From Bacillus sp. OV166 (GTDB lineage Bacteria > Bacillota > Bacilli > Bacillales > Cytobacillaceae), in contig NZ_FXWM01000001.1 of assembly GCF_900177675.1 (NCBI RefSeq), forward strand, positions 4,163,001 to 4,227,000: a stretch of DNA of 64,000 bases, written 5' to 3'. Position numbers and translations under genes: made by a program. Shown here piece by piece: positions 26,449 through 35,695 of this stretch. Within the stretch, counting starts at the first letter, position 1, and every line of letters begins with the position of its first letter. The notes beneath the pieces were generated by a model, which was not told the DNA's origin, made no database searches, and saw only the letters and a list, made by a program, of their open reading frames with translations.

Positions 26449-27235
26449 AACTAGTAAATTTTATCCCCTCTCTTTTACCCAACCCAAGAAAACCTGAAGG
26501 GCTTAGGCTATTATATAATAACGTATGGACATGATTTTGAAGATCCTTATTAAAATAGATAAATACATTTCGGCATATAATGATATCAAACTCGTTAAAT
26601 GATTGATCCGTTACTAAATCATGCTGGGCAAACACAACATTTTTTTGCAAAAAGGGATGGAAAAAAACCTTATCATCCACTGCCTTATAGTATTCTGAAA
26701 AGGCCCTCTTACCGCCTGCCTCTATATAGTTTTTGGTAAAGAGCTGCATCCGATCTAATGGAAAGGTACCTTGCTTTGCCTTTTCTAGAACACCTTTGTT
26801 TATATCGGTGGCAAACATTCTCGTTTTATCGTAAATCCCTTCTTCATGTAAGAGAATAGACATAGAATAGACCTCTTCCCCTGAAGAGCAGCCAACATGC
26901 CAAATTCGAATTTCAGGATAATCTCTTACTAAAGGGATGACCTTGGTTCGGAATGACTTAAAAAATGAAGGATCCCGGAACATCTCTGTCACATTAATCG
27001 AGAATTCAGAAAGCAATTCCCCCATGACTACTGAATCGCGTAGTACCTTTTCTTGTAGAGCCGAAATACTTGTAAGATTCTCCTTACAAACACGATGGCG
27101 AATTCTCCTTTGGATAAACGGAAAGGCGTAGTTTCGAAAATCATAACCATAATAACGAAATACGGCCTCTAGCAGTAATTCTATTTCAATTCTTTCTATC
27201 TCTTCTGACTGTAGAATATCAGGTGTCTTTATCAA
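26390..27235 (-). CDS. CheR-type protein-glutamate methyltransferase
   Basis: The 281-residue protein has the CheR N-terminal helical domain and an S-adenosylmethionine-dependent methyltransferase domain with IWHVGCSSGEEVYSM (SAM-binding), FATDINKGVLEKAKQG and IIICRNVFIYFN. CheR methylates glutamates on chemoreceptors, but no receptor or CheB is encoded nearby. In Bacteria, CheR genes placed between hybrid kinases are often part of non-flagellar sensory systems. TTG start behind AAGGAGGGC, five bases after the upstream kinase gene's stop. Confidence 0.9.
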   Translation of the reverse strand: MIKTPDILQSEEIERIEIELLLEAVFRYYGYDFRNYAFPFIQRRIRHRVCKENLTSISALQEKVLRDSVVMGELLSEFSINVTEMFRDPSFFKSFRTKVIPLVRDYPEIRIWHVGCSSGEEVYSMSILLHEEGIYDKTRMFATDINKGVLEKAKQGTFPLDRMQLFTKNYIEAGGKRAFSEYYKAVDDKVFFHPFLQKNVVFAQHDLVTDQSFNEFDIIICRNVFIYFNKDLQNHVHTLLYNSLSPSGFLGLGKREGIKFTSYEHCYGEFDASEKIYRKVK

Positions 27236-27240
27236 ATTTT

Positions 27241-29979
27241 CTAGCCCTCCTTACTATATAGCCATACTTGCATTAAGGAAAATAACTGGTCTAAGTTAAT
27301 CGGCTTACTGATATAATCCGTTGCTCCAGCATCTAAACATTCTTCTCTACTGCGTTTCATTGCCTTGGCTGTAAGGGCGATGATTGGTACTGCTTGAAAT
27401 TCTGTTATTTGGCGAATTTGTCGCATGGCTTCAAACCCATCCATCTCCGGCATCATAATGTCCATTAAAATTAAGTCTGTATCTGGGTTGTCCTTTAATA
27501 CCTCAATCCCTTCACGGCCATTTTCTGCTATAATAATATTCATTTCATATTTTTCAAGCGCAATTGTTAAGGCATAGACATTCCGTATATCATCATCTAC
27601 AATGAGTATTTTCTTGTTTTTCAAAGAAGAAATGCCGTATTGAATTTCTTGATCTTTTATATCATTAAGTGGATCATCCTCATAAAGACTTATGGCTACT
27701 TCTTCCAAAGCGGTATTTCCTACTGTTTTGTTGATCGTTTGAAAGTATGGCAAGTATAAAGTGAAGGTGCTTCCTTTCCCTTTCTTACTCGTTACCTCTA
27801 TAAATCCACCTAATAACTGAGCCATTTCTCGACTAATGGAAAGTCCTAATCCAGTGCCGCCATATTGACGACTTGTCGTTCCATCTGCTTGTTTAAAGGC
27901 ATCAAATATCGTTTCTTGTTTGTCTTTATCAATGCCAATTCCCGTATCGATAACGGAAAATTCAAGCATCGATTGCTCTCGAATTCCTCCTACAAACAGG
28001 TTGCCACTGACATCTTTTATAACCTTCCGAACCTTTAATGACACACTGCCACGTTCAGTAAACTTAAACGCATTTGAAAGGAGATTTTTTAAAATTTGCT
28101 GTAAACGCTGTTCATCTGTATTGAATGACCCTGATAAACTTTCTTCCATTTTGATAGTGAACTGTACATTTTTTTGAATCGAAATCGGAGTAAATTGTCG
28201 TTCGATAAAATCATGTATATCCTGTAGCTCTACCTCTGTAGGGTTTACATCTAATTTCCCTGACTCCACTTTGGCTATATCTAAAACATCGTTTATTAAA
28301 TGAAGTAAATCATTACCTGATGAGTAAATCGTCTGAATATACTCTTCCTGGTCAGCGGTAAGATTTCCATCCCCGTTTTCAGCGAGTATTTGTGCTAAAA
28401 TTAGTAAACTATTAAGTGGTGTTCTTAACTCATGGGACATATTCGCTAGAAACTCCGTTTTATATTGAGAGCTAAGCTCCAATTGTTGAGCTTTCTCTTC
28501 AAGCGCCTCCCTAACCTTTTCGATTTCCTTGTTCTTTTGTTCAGAGGCTATATACTGCTCTTCTAGTTTTTCATTCGTCGTTCTTAACTCCTCTTGTTGT
28601 AACTGCAGTTCTTCTGATTGAGCTTGAAGTTCTTCTGTCAAGGCTTGTGAATCTTGCAATAATCTTTCTGCTTTCATATGGCTGACAATACTGTTTATCT
28701 TAATACCAATATTATGAGTTACGGCTTCCAATAGTTTAACTTGAAGGGGACTAAAGGACTCAAATGATGCAATTTCAATGACAGCTTGTACATCATTTTC
28801 AAATTGAATCGGTAAAATAATAATATTTTTCGGTGAACCTACTCCAAGGCCTGATCTAATTTTTACGTAGTGATCAGGGACATTGGTTAGTAAGATTGAA
28901 CGTTTTTCAAGTGCGCATTGTCCGATCAGACCATCTCCAAAACGAAAACGCATATAATCTTTATTATCATCTAAAGAGGCATAGGCAGAAATCTTTTTTA
29001 GATACTTCTCTCGCTCTTCCACTTCCTTAACATAAAAAACTCCATAACTAGCTCCTACCATTGGTACAAGTTTTGTAATTAACAATTCTGCTAACATCGA
29101 AACATTTTCAACCTCAGGATAAATGGTAGCAATCTCGGCAATTTTCCTATTCAGCCAACTTTGCTCTTCTGCTACTTCTTTTAATTGTTTCTCTAGCTTA
29201 CTTTGTTCCTCTAGTGCATGTGCCATTTTATTAAAGGAAACTGCGATTTCACCCAACTCACCCTTAGTGGAAAGCTCAATTCGGGGCAATGAACTAAAAT
29301 CACTAGTGGTAGCACTTTTCATAACAGCTGTTATTTTGTTCAGGTTATTGGTCATACCTCTAATAATCCAAAACGTGAAAGCAATTCCAATACATAAGGC
29401 AATGGCAAGATAAATGTAAATAATGGTAACAGCCATATTGTATGTATCTTTCGACCTTAAGAGCTCATTTTTCATCTTTTGTTCTTGCAATCCATAAAGA
29501 AGGTCGGCAATTTGATTCATTCTTTGTCTTAAAAGTTCAGCATCAGTCCAAAAGACAGCAGGAATTTCATACTCACTATTTAGTTTTTTTGCTGTCAAAG
29601 CTTGCTGACCCATATTTAGATATTGTTCATGCAATGTATTAAATTTTGCGATTAGTTCTTGAGATTTCTCTTCCTTATCCATTTCTTCTAGTGATTCAAT
29701 CGCAGCTTGCAAATTGGTATGGGAATCTTCCCAAGAATTCGTCGCCATTAAATCGATTTCATCTCTACGTTCCGATAACACCGAATTTAACTCTAAACCT
29801 ATTCTAGAAGTCTCATATTTAATATCGGAAGCCATTTTGATTCGCTCATTTAAATCATTAACAACAATATTCATATTTACTGTCGATTGTTCGAGCATGT
29901 TCATTAAAATGATTGCGATAATAAAAAACAATAGCAGTAATGAACCGATGCTCGTATAGAGCTTTGTTTTAAATTTCAT
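27241..29979 (-). CDS. Membrane hybrid histidine kinase (HAMP-GAF-HK-REC)
   Basis: This 912-residue sensor has two membrane segments (about residues 8-28 and 183-205) around a helical extracytoplasmic domain of CHASE3/4HB type. HAMP, a GAF domain (about 290-430), a Glu/Gln-rich coiled coil, HisKA (FLANMSHELRTPLNSLL), HATPase (NLLSNAFKFT, DTGIGI, GGTGLGLSI) and a C-terminal receiver (ILIVDDDIRN, Asp in LILMDIMMPEMDGF) follow. GGAGG precedes the ATG. It is the first gene of the four-gene signalling operon; phosphotransfer to the downstream REC-PAS kinase is a reasonable inference. Confidence 0.92.
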   Translation of the reverse strand: MKFKTKLYTSIGSLLLLFFIIAIILMNMLEQSTVNMNIVVNDLNERIKMASDIKYETSRIGLELNSVLSERRDEIDLMATNSWEDSHTNLQAAIESLEEMDKEEKSQELIAKFNTLHEQYLNMGQQALTAKKLNSEYEIPAVFWTDAELLRQRMNQIADLLYGLQEQKMKNELLRSKDTYNMAVTIIYIYLAIALCIGIAFTFWIIRGMTNNLNKITAVMKSATTSDFSSLPRIELSTKGELGEIAVSFNKMAHALEEQSKLEKQLKEVAEEQSWLNRKIAEIATIYPEVENVSMLAELLITKLVPMVGASYGVFYVKEVEEREKYLKKISAYASLDDNKDYMRFRFGDGLIGQCALEKRSILLTNVPDHYVKIRSGLGVGSPKNIIILPIQFENDVQAVIEIASFESFSPLQVKLLEAVTHNIGIKINSIVSHMKAERLLQDSQALTEELQAQSEELQLQQEELRTTNEKLEEQYIASEQKNKEIEKVREALEEKAQQLELSSQYKTEFLANMSHELRTPLNSLLILAQILAENGDGNLTADQEEYIQTIYSSGNDLLHLINDVLDIAKVESGKLDVNPTEVELQDIHDFIERQFTPISIQKNVQFTIKMEESLSGSFNTDEQRLQQILKNLLSNAFKFTERGSVSLKVRKVIKDVSGNLFVGGIREQSMLEFSVIDTGIGIDKDKQETIFDAFKQADGTTSRQYGGTGLGLSISREMAQLLGGFIEVTSKKGKGSTFTLYLPYFQTINKTVGNTALEEVAISLYEDDPLNDIKDQEIQYGISSLKNKKILIVDDDIRNVYALTIALEKYEMNIIIAENGREGIEVLKDNPDTDLILMDIMMPEMDGFEAMRQIRQITEFQAVPIIALTAKAMKRSREECLDAGATDYISKPINLDQLFSLMQVWLYSKEG

Positions 29980-30515
29980 AAGACCTCCATATTTCCTATC
30001 GTTTCTTAACAGGTTAATCTATTAAACTTAAATCATAGTTGTCACAAAAAATAGAATATTCAAAATGATAAAACTTCCCATTTATCAATTATCTTTCATA
30101 TTTTTTTATTTTACTTTAAGTCAATATTATCGTCTACATAATATTTAATATTAATGAAGGAAAGTGGCTAATAAAAAGGATGCACATCCTTCCACCCATA
30201 ATTAATAAAAAGTACATCAATAGCCTGTTAAAAATGTCCAATTTTAGAGGGTTTTGAAGAATTATAGTAAATGTGAAGGTTTCACTCTTTATTGTTTTAT
30301 TATTTCAATATAACAAACTTACGAGTCACTAATACCTGACGATTAACCCCCTGCTTCCATACAATCACCTTCACTATAATACTACTACAGTTACCGTTTT
30401 TTTTCTTCACTGAGAATGGAGACAATCAAAAATTATAGGAAACATGATTTATTTCACATACAAATGAATCCAAATATTTTAGAATATTCTTTAAAAATAG
30501 AAATCAGGTGAGGGT
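29980..30515. other. Divergent intergenic region
   Basis: An AT-rich region between the divergent kinase operon and the ilvB-like gene. Apart from a small perfect hairpin AAGGATG-CA-CATCCTT near 30177 and weak promoter-like hexamers, nothing specific can be supported. Confidence 0.4.
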
Positions 30516-32186
30516 ATGACATTGTTAAAAGAATTTTCAGATTTAGAAATGTTTATAAATTCATTAAGTTCGCTAGGTGTGGACTGCTTCTTTGGCTGTG
30601 ACGAACAAGAGTTAATGCTTTTGAAAGATACAAATCTCCGTTATGTACGGATGCAGCATGAGCAAGCTGCGGTTCATGCTGCAGATGGTTTCGCTCGTGC
30701 TACAGGCAAACCTGGAGTAGTCCTGCTAACCACTGCTTCAGGAATAACCAATAGCACTACTGGGATCGCAACTGCTTATAGTGACTCGGTGCCGTTAGTC
30801 ATTATAGCAGGACAAATACAGGATGATCCGCTCCATACCAATCATGAAGCGTTTCTTGAATTAAACATTTCAGGACTTACAATGGCCATTACGAAGCACG
30901 CCTTAAAAATAAATAACATCGAAGGCATCCAAGAAGCTCTTAAAAATTGCCTTACGATGGCGACTAACGGGAGACCAGGACCTGTTTTGCTTGAACTCAC
31001 AACAGATACAACGATGAATGTTACCCAGAACCACCGTTTAGGTCGACCACAGCTTAAAAGGAGGAATAGGATAGAAAATTCTATTAAAATGGCAAAGAGT
31101 TTAATGGAAACAGCAAGAAAGCCAGTGTTATTCATTGGGGGCGGGATCATCGCTTCAGGAGCTGCCGATTATTTAAGAGAGGTTGTAAAGCAAACTCGAA
31201 TCCCTGTCGTAAGCTCCCTTATGGGGATTGGTTCTATGGAAGCAGGAAACCCGTTGTACCTGGGGATGCTCGGGATGCATGGGACGTTTGCCGCTAATAA
31301 AGCCGTCCATCATTGTGACCTTTTAATTAGTATTGGGGTTCGTTTCAGTGACCGAGTGACAGGAAGAATTAGTGGTTTTTCGCCTTCATCGAAAAAGATC
31401 CATGTGGATATAGATCCTGCTGAAATCAATAAAATCATCCCTATCGACTTGCCGATTGTCAGCGATGCAAAAGAGTTTCTATCTACATTGAAAAATCAAT
31501 TAGATTATCAAAAAATTAATGAAAATACTGGAATTTGGTCAAATGAGGTGGTCGAATGGAAACGTACGGTCCCTCGTTTTGATCAATCCAACAGTGTGTT
31601 GAACCCTCAGATGGTAATTCGGCTGTTAAGTGACTCTTCCACTCAGGATACTGTTGTGGTAACGGACGTGGGTCAGCATCAAATATGGACTGCTCATCAT
31701 TATGCTTTTACCAGGCCGCGGACACTGATTACATCCGGCGGATTGGGGACCATGGGCTACGGACTGCCTGCAGCAATTGGAGCAGCTGCTGCTTGTCCGG
31801 GAAGGTCTGTCATTTGTGTCTCAGGCGATGGCAGCTTTCAGATGAATCTTCAGGAATTGGTCACAGCTGTGAAGTATCAACTTCCGCTAAAAATCGCTAT
31901 CTTGAATAATGGCTATCTTGGCATGGTGCGCCAATGGCAGGAACTGTTTTATCAGGGGCGGTATTCCCAAGTCAAAATGACTTCACCGAATTTCGTCCAA
32001 TTGGCTCAGGCATACGGTGTAACCGGATTTAGGGCCCAGACCGAAGAAGAAGCTAAGCAGATTATTAGGGAAGCATTTCAGTGTACCGGGCCAGTTCTCA
32101 TGGAGTTTAATATAATGGAGGAAGAAAACGTCTATCCGATGGTACCGCCAAACCATAACAACCATCAAACCATCCTATCTCGTTAA
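30516..32186 (+). CDS. ilvB: Acetolactate synthase large-subunit-like enzyme
   Basis: This 556-residue thiamine-diphosphate enzyme of the IlvB group condenses two pyruvates, or pyruvate and 2-oxobutyrate, in branched-chain amino-acid synthesis. The catalytic Glu is in QHEQAAVHAADGFARATG, an FAD-region segment GMLGMHGTFAANKA is typical of AHAS, and the ThDP motif GDGSFQMNLQEL...NNGYLGMVRQWQELF is nearly canonical. Unusually, the N-terminal FGYPGG motif of AHAS is replaced by FFGCDEQEL. No ilvN or ilvC follows. AGGTGAGGG precedes the ATG and a strong terminator follows. It is probably a second, separately regulated enzyme. Confidence 0.88.
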   Translation: MTLLKEFSDLEMFINSLSSLGVDCFFGCDEQELMLLKDTNLRYVRMQHEQAAVHAADGFARATGKPGVVLLTTASGITNSTTGIATAYSDSVPLVIIAGQIQDDPLHTNHEAFLELNISGLTMAITKHALKINNIEGIQEALKNCLTMATNGRPGPVLLELTTDTTMNVTQNHRLGRPQLKRRNRIENSIKMAKSLMETARKPVLFIGGGIIASGAADYLREVVKQTRIPVVSSLMGIGSMEAGNPLYLGMLGMHGTFAANKAVHHCDLLISIGVRFSDRVTGRISGFSPSSKKIHVDIDPAEINKIIPIDLPIVSDAKEFLSTLKNQLDYQKINENTGIWSNEVVEWKRTVPRFDQSNSVLNPQMVIRLLSDSSTQDTVVVTDVGQHQIWTAHHYAFTRPRTLITSGGLGTMGYGLPAAIGAAAACPGRSVICVSGDGSFQMNLQELVTAVKYQLPLKIAILNNGYLGMVRQWQELFYQGRYSQVKMTSPNFVQLAQAYGVTGFRAQTEEEAKQIIREAFQCTGPVLMEFNIMEEENVYPMVPPNHNNHQTILSR

Positions 32187-32189
32187 AAA

Positions 32190-32226
32190 AACGCCAAACC
32201 ATTGTGGAATTCAAAGGTTTGGCGTT
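32190..32226 (+). terminator. Intrinsic terminator of the ilvB-like gene
   Basis: AACGCCAAACC pairs with GGTTTGGCGTT around a 15-base loop, followed by TTTTTT, directly after the stop. Confidence 0.9.
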
Positions 32227-32280
32227 TTTTTTAGGAGGGAATCGTCCAGAAGTGTAAAAATGAGTGGATTTTTACATTTT

Positions 32281-32395
32281 ATGAGCGAATTTTCGATTCC
32301 AAAAGGTGAGAATAGATTCTATCAGCGAATTATTAGCTTCTATCAGCGAATCTTTAAGTTCTATCAGCGAATTTGTATGTTCTTTCAGCGAATCC
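32281..32395. repeat. AGCGAAT array 1, 21-bp period
   Basis: Cores ATGAGCGAAT or ATCAGCGAAT start near 32281, 32321, 32342, 32363 and 32384, with a decayed unit near 32302. Unit consensus TTCTATCAGCGAATNNNNNNN. A related array occurs at 61160-61276. Confidence 0.8.
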
Positions 32396-32427
32396 AGGAA
32401 GTTTAGGTCTATATAAATATACATTAG

Positions 32428-33537
32428 TTATGAATGAAAAGTACGGCTATACAACGTGTACTTGTCAATACGCTCCCGGTTCGGTTCATACCCTATACCG
32501 GGTTGTTTTGGAATTGTAATCATCCCGTCTTCCACTGTTACTTCGGGATCAATAATATCTTCCTTCCAATACCGGGCAGAAGCAGCTGTATCACCTGGGA
32601 GAGTAAAATTAGACAGGCTTGTTATTGCAATATTATGTGCCCTGCCAACTCCAGCCTCAAGCATGCCGCCACACCAGACGGGAATCCCATTCGCCTCACA
32701 TAAATCATGGATTTTTTTAGATTCTGTTAACCCTCCGACACGCCCAATTTTAATATTAATAATTTTACAACTGCCAAGTTGAATGGCTTTTCGCACATCA
32801 TCCACATTATGGATACTTTCATCCAGACAAATTGGTGTCTCGATTTGCGCTTGAAGCTGCGCATGATCAATGATATCATCAAAGCCCAATGGCTGCTCGA
32901 TCATCATTAAATTGAACTGATCCATCGCCTTAAGCGTTTCGATATCCTCTAAAGTATAAGCGGTATTTGCATCCGCCATTAATGGAATATCTGGGTAGTG
33001 TTTTCGAATCTCTGCTAAAATGTTTAAATCCCATCCTGGTTGAATTTTCACTTTGATCCGTTTATATCCTTCTTGTAGATGCCCCTCAATCAAAGCTAAT
33101 AATTCTTCGACCGTATCCTGGATCCCAATACTGACGCCGACCTCAATCTTTTCTAATGTTCCTCCAAGGGCACTCGATAGACTAACTCCTTGCTGTTTAG
33201 CATAAGCATCCCAAATGGCCCCTTCAAGGGCAGCCTTTGCCATATAATTCCCACGGACATGATGAAAGCGCTCGGAGACCTCATCTGGATGAGAAATTGG
33301 CTCTTTCAGAAGAAGTGGAATCAGAAAATCCTCCATCATATGCCAATTGGTTTTGACAGTTTCTTCTTTATATGTGGCATCAATCGCAGCAACGGATTCA
33401 GCCCATCCCGTAATGCCATCCTTCGTTCTGACTTCGACCAAAATAAAATCTTTATCATATTCGGTCCCTACAGCGGTCGTAAAGGGGTGTAATAGATCCA
33501 TTTTCATATGTCTTAACACAATTCGTTGTAATTCCAT
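32428..33537 (-). CDS. N-succinylamino acid racemase / o-succinylbenzoate synthase-like
   Basis: This 369-residue enolase-superfamily enzyme of the OSBS/NSAR group carries all expected residues: the KxK pair in RIKVKIQPGWD, metal ligands in MADANTAYT, MMIEQPLG and CLDESIHN, and the second catalytic Lys in NIKIGRVGG. Some members make o-succinylbenzoate for menaquinone (MenC); others racemise N-succinyl amino acids. Here no menaquinone genes are near, and the operon holds a GNAT acyltransferase and an M20 deacylase. That arrangement matches the pathway described in Geobacillus for irreversible conversion of D- to L-amino acids, so NSAR is the favoured role. Confidence 0.88.
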   Translation of the reverse strand: MELQRIVLRHMKMDLLHPFTTAVGTEYDKDFILVEVRTKDGITGWAESVAAIDATYKEETVKTNWHMMEDFLIPLLLKEPISHPDEVSERFHHVRGNYMAKAALEGAIWDAYAKQQGVSLSSALGGTLEKIEVGVSIGIQDTVEELLALIEGHLQEGYKRIKVKIQPGWDLNILAEIRKHYPDIPLMADANTAYTLEDIETLKAMDQFNLMMIEQPLGFDDIIDHAQLQAQIETPICLDESIHNVDDVRKAIQLGSCKIINIKIGRVGGLTESKKIHDLCEANGIPVWCGGMLEAGVGRAHNIAITSLSNFTLPGDTAASARYWKEDIIDPEVTVEDGMITIPKQPGIGYEPNRERIDKYTLYSRTFHS

Positions 33538-33557
33538 ACTATTTATACCTCACTCCG

Positions 33558-34385
33558 TTAAGTATATTTCTTGGTTAATACATAATGATGAAGGTAAGGC
33601 TGATCACTTTTCCGTAATGCCGTAACCGTCCACCCTTTGCTCAAATAATGGGTAAAAACCTTGCGCGTTTTCATTCTCCATTCTAATGCGGCTTTTAAAT
33701 TATTCGCTTTAATCGTTTGGAATTGATTTGGAACCGGAACATAGAGGAGATTGGCCCAGGCATCCCTCTCGCTATCTAGAAAAATATCCTTCGGTACCGG
33801 CAACCCCTCGGCATCCTCTTCCACTTGAATCAAGAGGGGGACTTCATGGTTATCAACGAAATCTTCCATCCGCTTAGACGTTTCCTCAGCTATGTTCCAT
33901 TCCACTAAAAAGCGATCAGATGGCAACCCTGCATTAAGAATATCAGGCATTTCACCATAACAATTCTCAATATACTGCGTACACGCTCCGCCTAGTTTGC
34001 TTAAATTAAGATATCCATTGACCGTTTCCAGTGGGTCATATGTCCACGTGATGAGTTGATAGCCCATCTTTCGTGCTTCTTCACGCTGCTTTAATTTTAA
34101 TTTTTCACCGATTCCCATTTTTCGAAAATCTGGATGAATCCCCATACTATGCGAACATAGATAGACTTTTGTCCCATCAAATCCTGGAAAGCTATACTGA
34201 AAGCCAATTAATCGAGTTCCAGAAAAAGCGCCTATCACCATCCCGCCATTTTTAACAACGGCAATGCTATGGTTAACGGGTACTGGATCCTCATCAGCCC
34301 AAACAAGACTTTCTAAATCTCTCACAGCAGTCAATTCTTCTGCCGTATGTAACATGCGTATCGTAATCAGTTTTTGTAAGTCCAT
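33558..34385 (-). CDS. GNAT acyltransferase, likely amino-acid N-succinyltransferase
   Basis: This 275-residue protein has an N-terminal GNAT domain with the acetyl-CoA-type binding loop in GIHPDFRKMGIGEKLKLKQREEARKMG (about residues 85-110) and a less conserved C-terminal half. In homologous Bacillus-group operons, the GNAT beside an NSAR-type racemase succinylates D-amino acids with succinyl-CoA. The substrate here is inferred from context only. AGGAGG precedes the ATG; the racemase gene follows after 20 bp. Confidence 0.8.
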   Translation of the reverse strand: MDLQKLITIRMLHTAEELTAVRDLESLVWADEDPVPVNHSIAVVKNGGMVIGAFSGTRLIGFQYSFPGFDGTKVYLCSHSMGIHPDFRKMGIGEKLKLKQREEARKMGYQLITWTYDPLETVNGYLNLSKLGGACTQYIENCYGEMPDILNAGLPSDRFLVEWNIAEETSKRMEDFVDNHEVPLLIQVEEDAEGLPVPKDIFLDSERDAWANLLYVPVPNQFQTIKANNLKAALEWRMKTRKVFTHYLSKGWTVTALRKSDQPYLHHYVLTKKYT

Positions 34386-34519
34386 ATTTAGTAACTATCC
34401 TCCTGACACTTGATTAGATGACATTTTTAAGAAAGCTTTTTAAACCACCGCAGGTTGCCATATCGGGACTAGACATGCTACACACAAACCAACCATATAC
34501 TTTTTCATAATATCCACCA

Positions 34520-35671
34520 TTAATGGTTATTTTCATTATTTTTTGAAGCGGCATTATAAAGTAGACTTGTTAATATTTTCGTTCCATATAGTAGTGCCTT
34601 CTGATTAAATTGCATGTCTGGGTGGTGAAGTCCAGGACGCAAGTCACAGCCTAATCCAATCATGGTCGCTTTTACTTCCGGTTTTTGCAGGGTATAGAAG
34701 TGAAAATCTTCTCCTCCTTGTGAAATACAATTGTCTACTACATTTTCTTCTCCCAAGACAGAGGCAGCGGCCATCTTTGCTAGTTTTATAGCTTCCGTAT
34801 TTAAACTTGCAGCAGGAACAAATTCTTTCACGGTTCCGGTTATACTTGTCCCAGTCAAAGTACCGACCTTCTCTAGCAAATCCACTGCTCTAGACTGCAG
34901 TTCATCCATTGCTCCATTTGTACTTGCACGTAAGTCCAAAATAAAATTTGCGGTTTCCGGTATGACATTGGAGGAATCTCCTCCAGCAAGTAAGCCTGTC
35001 ATTTTAATTGAAAAGGAGTCCGGGCTTTTTAAACGAATGTTTTGCAAGGCCTGAATTAGGTACGAAGCGGCTTCGATTGGATTATTTCCATCCTGAGGCC
35101 GCGATGCATGTGCTTGCTTGCCCTTGATGACCCCGTAAATGGTTGCACAGGAACTATGAACAATGGCAGGAGCCACTTTCCCCATTGGAACTTCCATCCA
35201 TGGACGAAGATGAACACCAAATAAGTATTGAACACCTTCCAAAGCACCTTCTTGCATCATTCGCAGCGCCCCCTCCCCCTTCTCCTCTGCTGGTTGAAAA
35301 ATAAACCGGATCGGCTTAGTGTGAAAAGATTTATTAGCAGCTATGGCTAAGGCAGTATGTAATACCATGGTGCTGTGGGCATCGTGCCCGCAGGAATGAT
35401 TGGGTTGAACCTTCCCTTTCACTTCTTGTAATAGGGCATCCATATCGGCACGTAAGGCAACGATCTCGTTGCCTTCTCCTGGAATATCGGCAACAATACC
35501 AAAATGCCCTTCGTATGTTTTAAATGAGATCCCTGCTTTCGCTAATTCTTCCTGAATATATTGTGAAGTTTTCTGTTCCTGCCAGCTTGGCTCCGCCAAT
35601 TGGTGCAGATCAGTATAAGTCTTTAGAATCGCTTGTTCCTGCTCGTTCATAAAATTGATAAGCTGGCTCAT
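34520..35671 (-). CDS. M20-family amidohydrolase, likely N-acyl-L-amino acid deacylase
   Basis: This 383-residue zinc-dependent aminoacylase/carboxypeptidase has LRADMDALLQE and HSCGHDAHSTMVLHTA (metal ligands), PAEEKGEGALRMM (catalytic Glu pair) and a lid domain with KQAHASRPQDG. In the proposed pathway it would remove succinate from N-succinyl-L-amino acids formed by the racemase, pulling the conversion towards the L-form. AGGAAAGGAG precedes the ATG. It lies between the RpiR regulator and the GNAT gene in one operon. Confidence 0.88.
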   Translation of the reverse strand: MSQLINFMNEQEQAILKTYTDLHQLAEPSWQEQKTSQYIQEELAKAGISFKTYEGHFGIVADIPGEGNEIVALRADMDALLQEVKGKVQPNHSCGHDAHSTMVLHTALAIAANKSFHTKPIRFIFQPAEEKGEGALRMMQEGALEGVQYLFGVHLRPWMEVPMGKVAPAIVHSSCATIYGVIKGKQAHASRPQDGNNPIEAASYLIQALQNIRLKSPDSFSIKMTGLLAGGDSSNVIPETANFILDLRASTNGAMDELQSRAVDLLEKVGTLTGTSITGTVKEFVPAASLNTEAIKLAKMAAASVLGEENVVDNCISQGGEDFHFYTLQKPEVKATMIGLGCDLRPGLHHPDMQFNQKALLYGTKILTSLLYNAASKNNENNH

Positions 35672-35695
35672 AGTGGAACTCCTTTCCTAATTTGT

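Noticed and set aside
32281..32395. AGCGAAT array considered as CRISPR
   Set aside because: Cores of about ten bases with an overall period of 21 bp are too short, and no cas genes are present.
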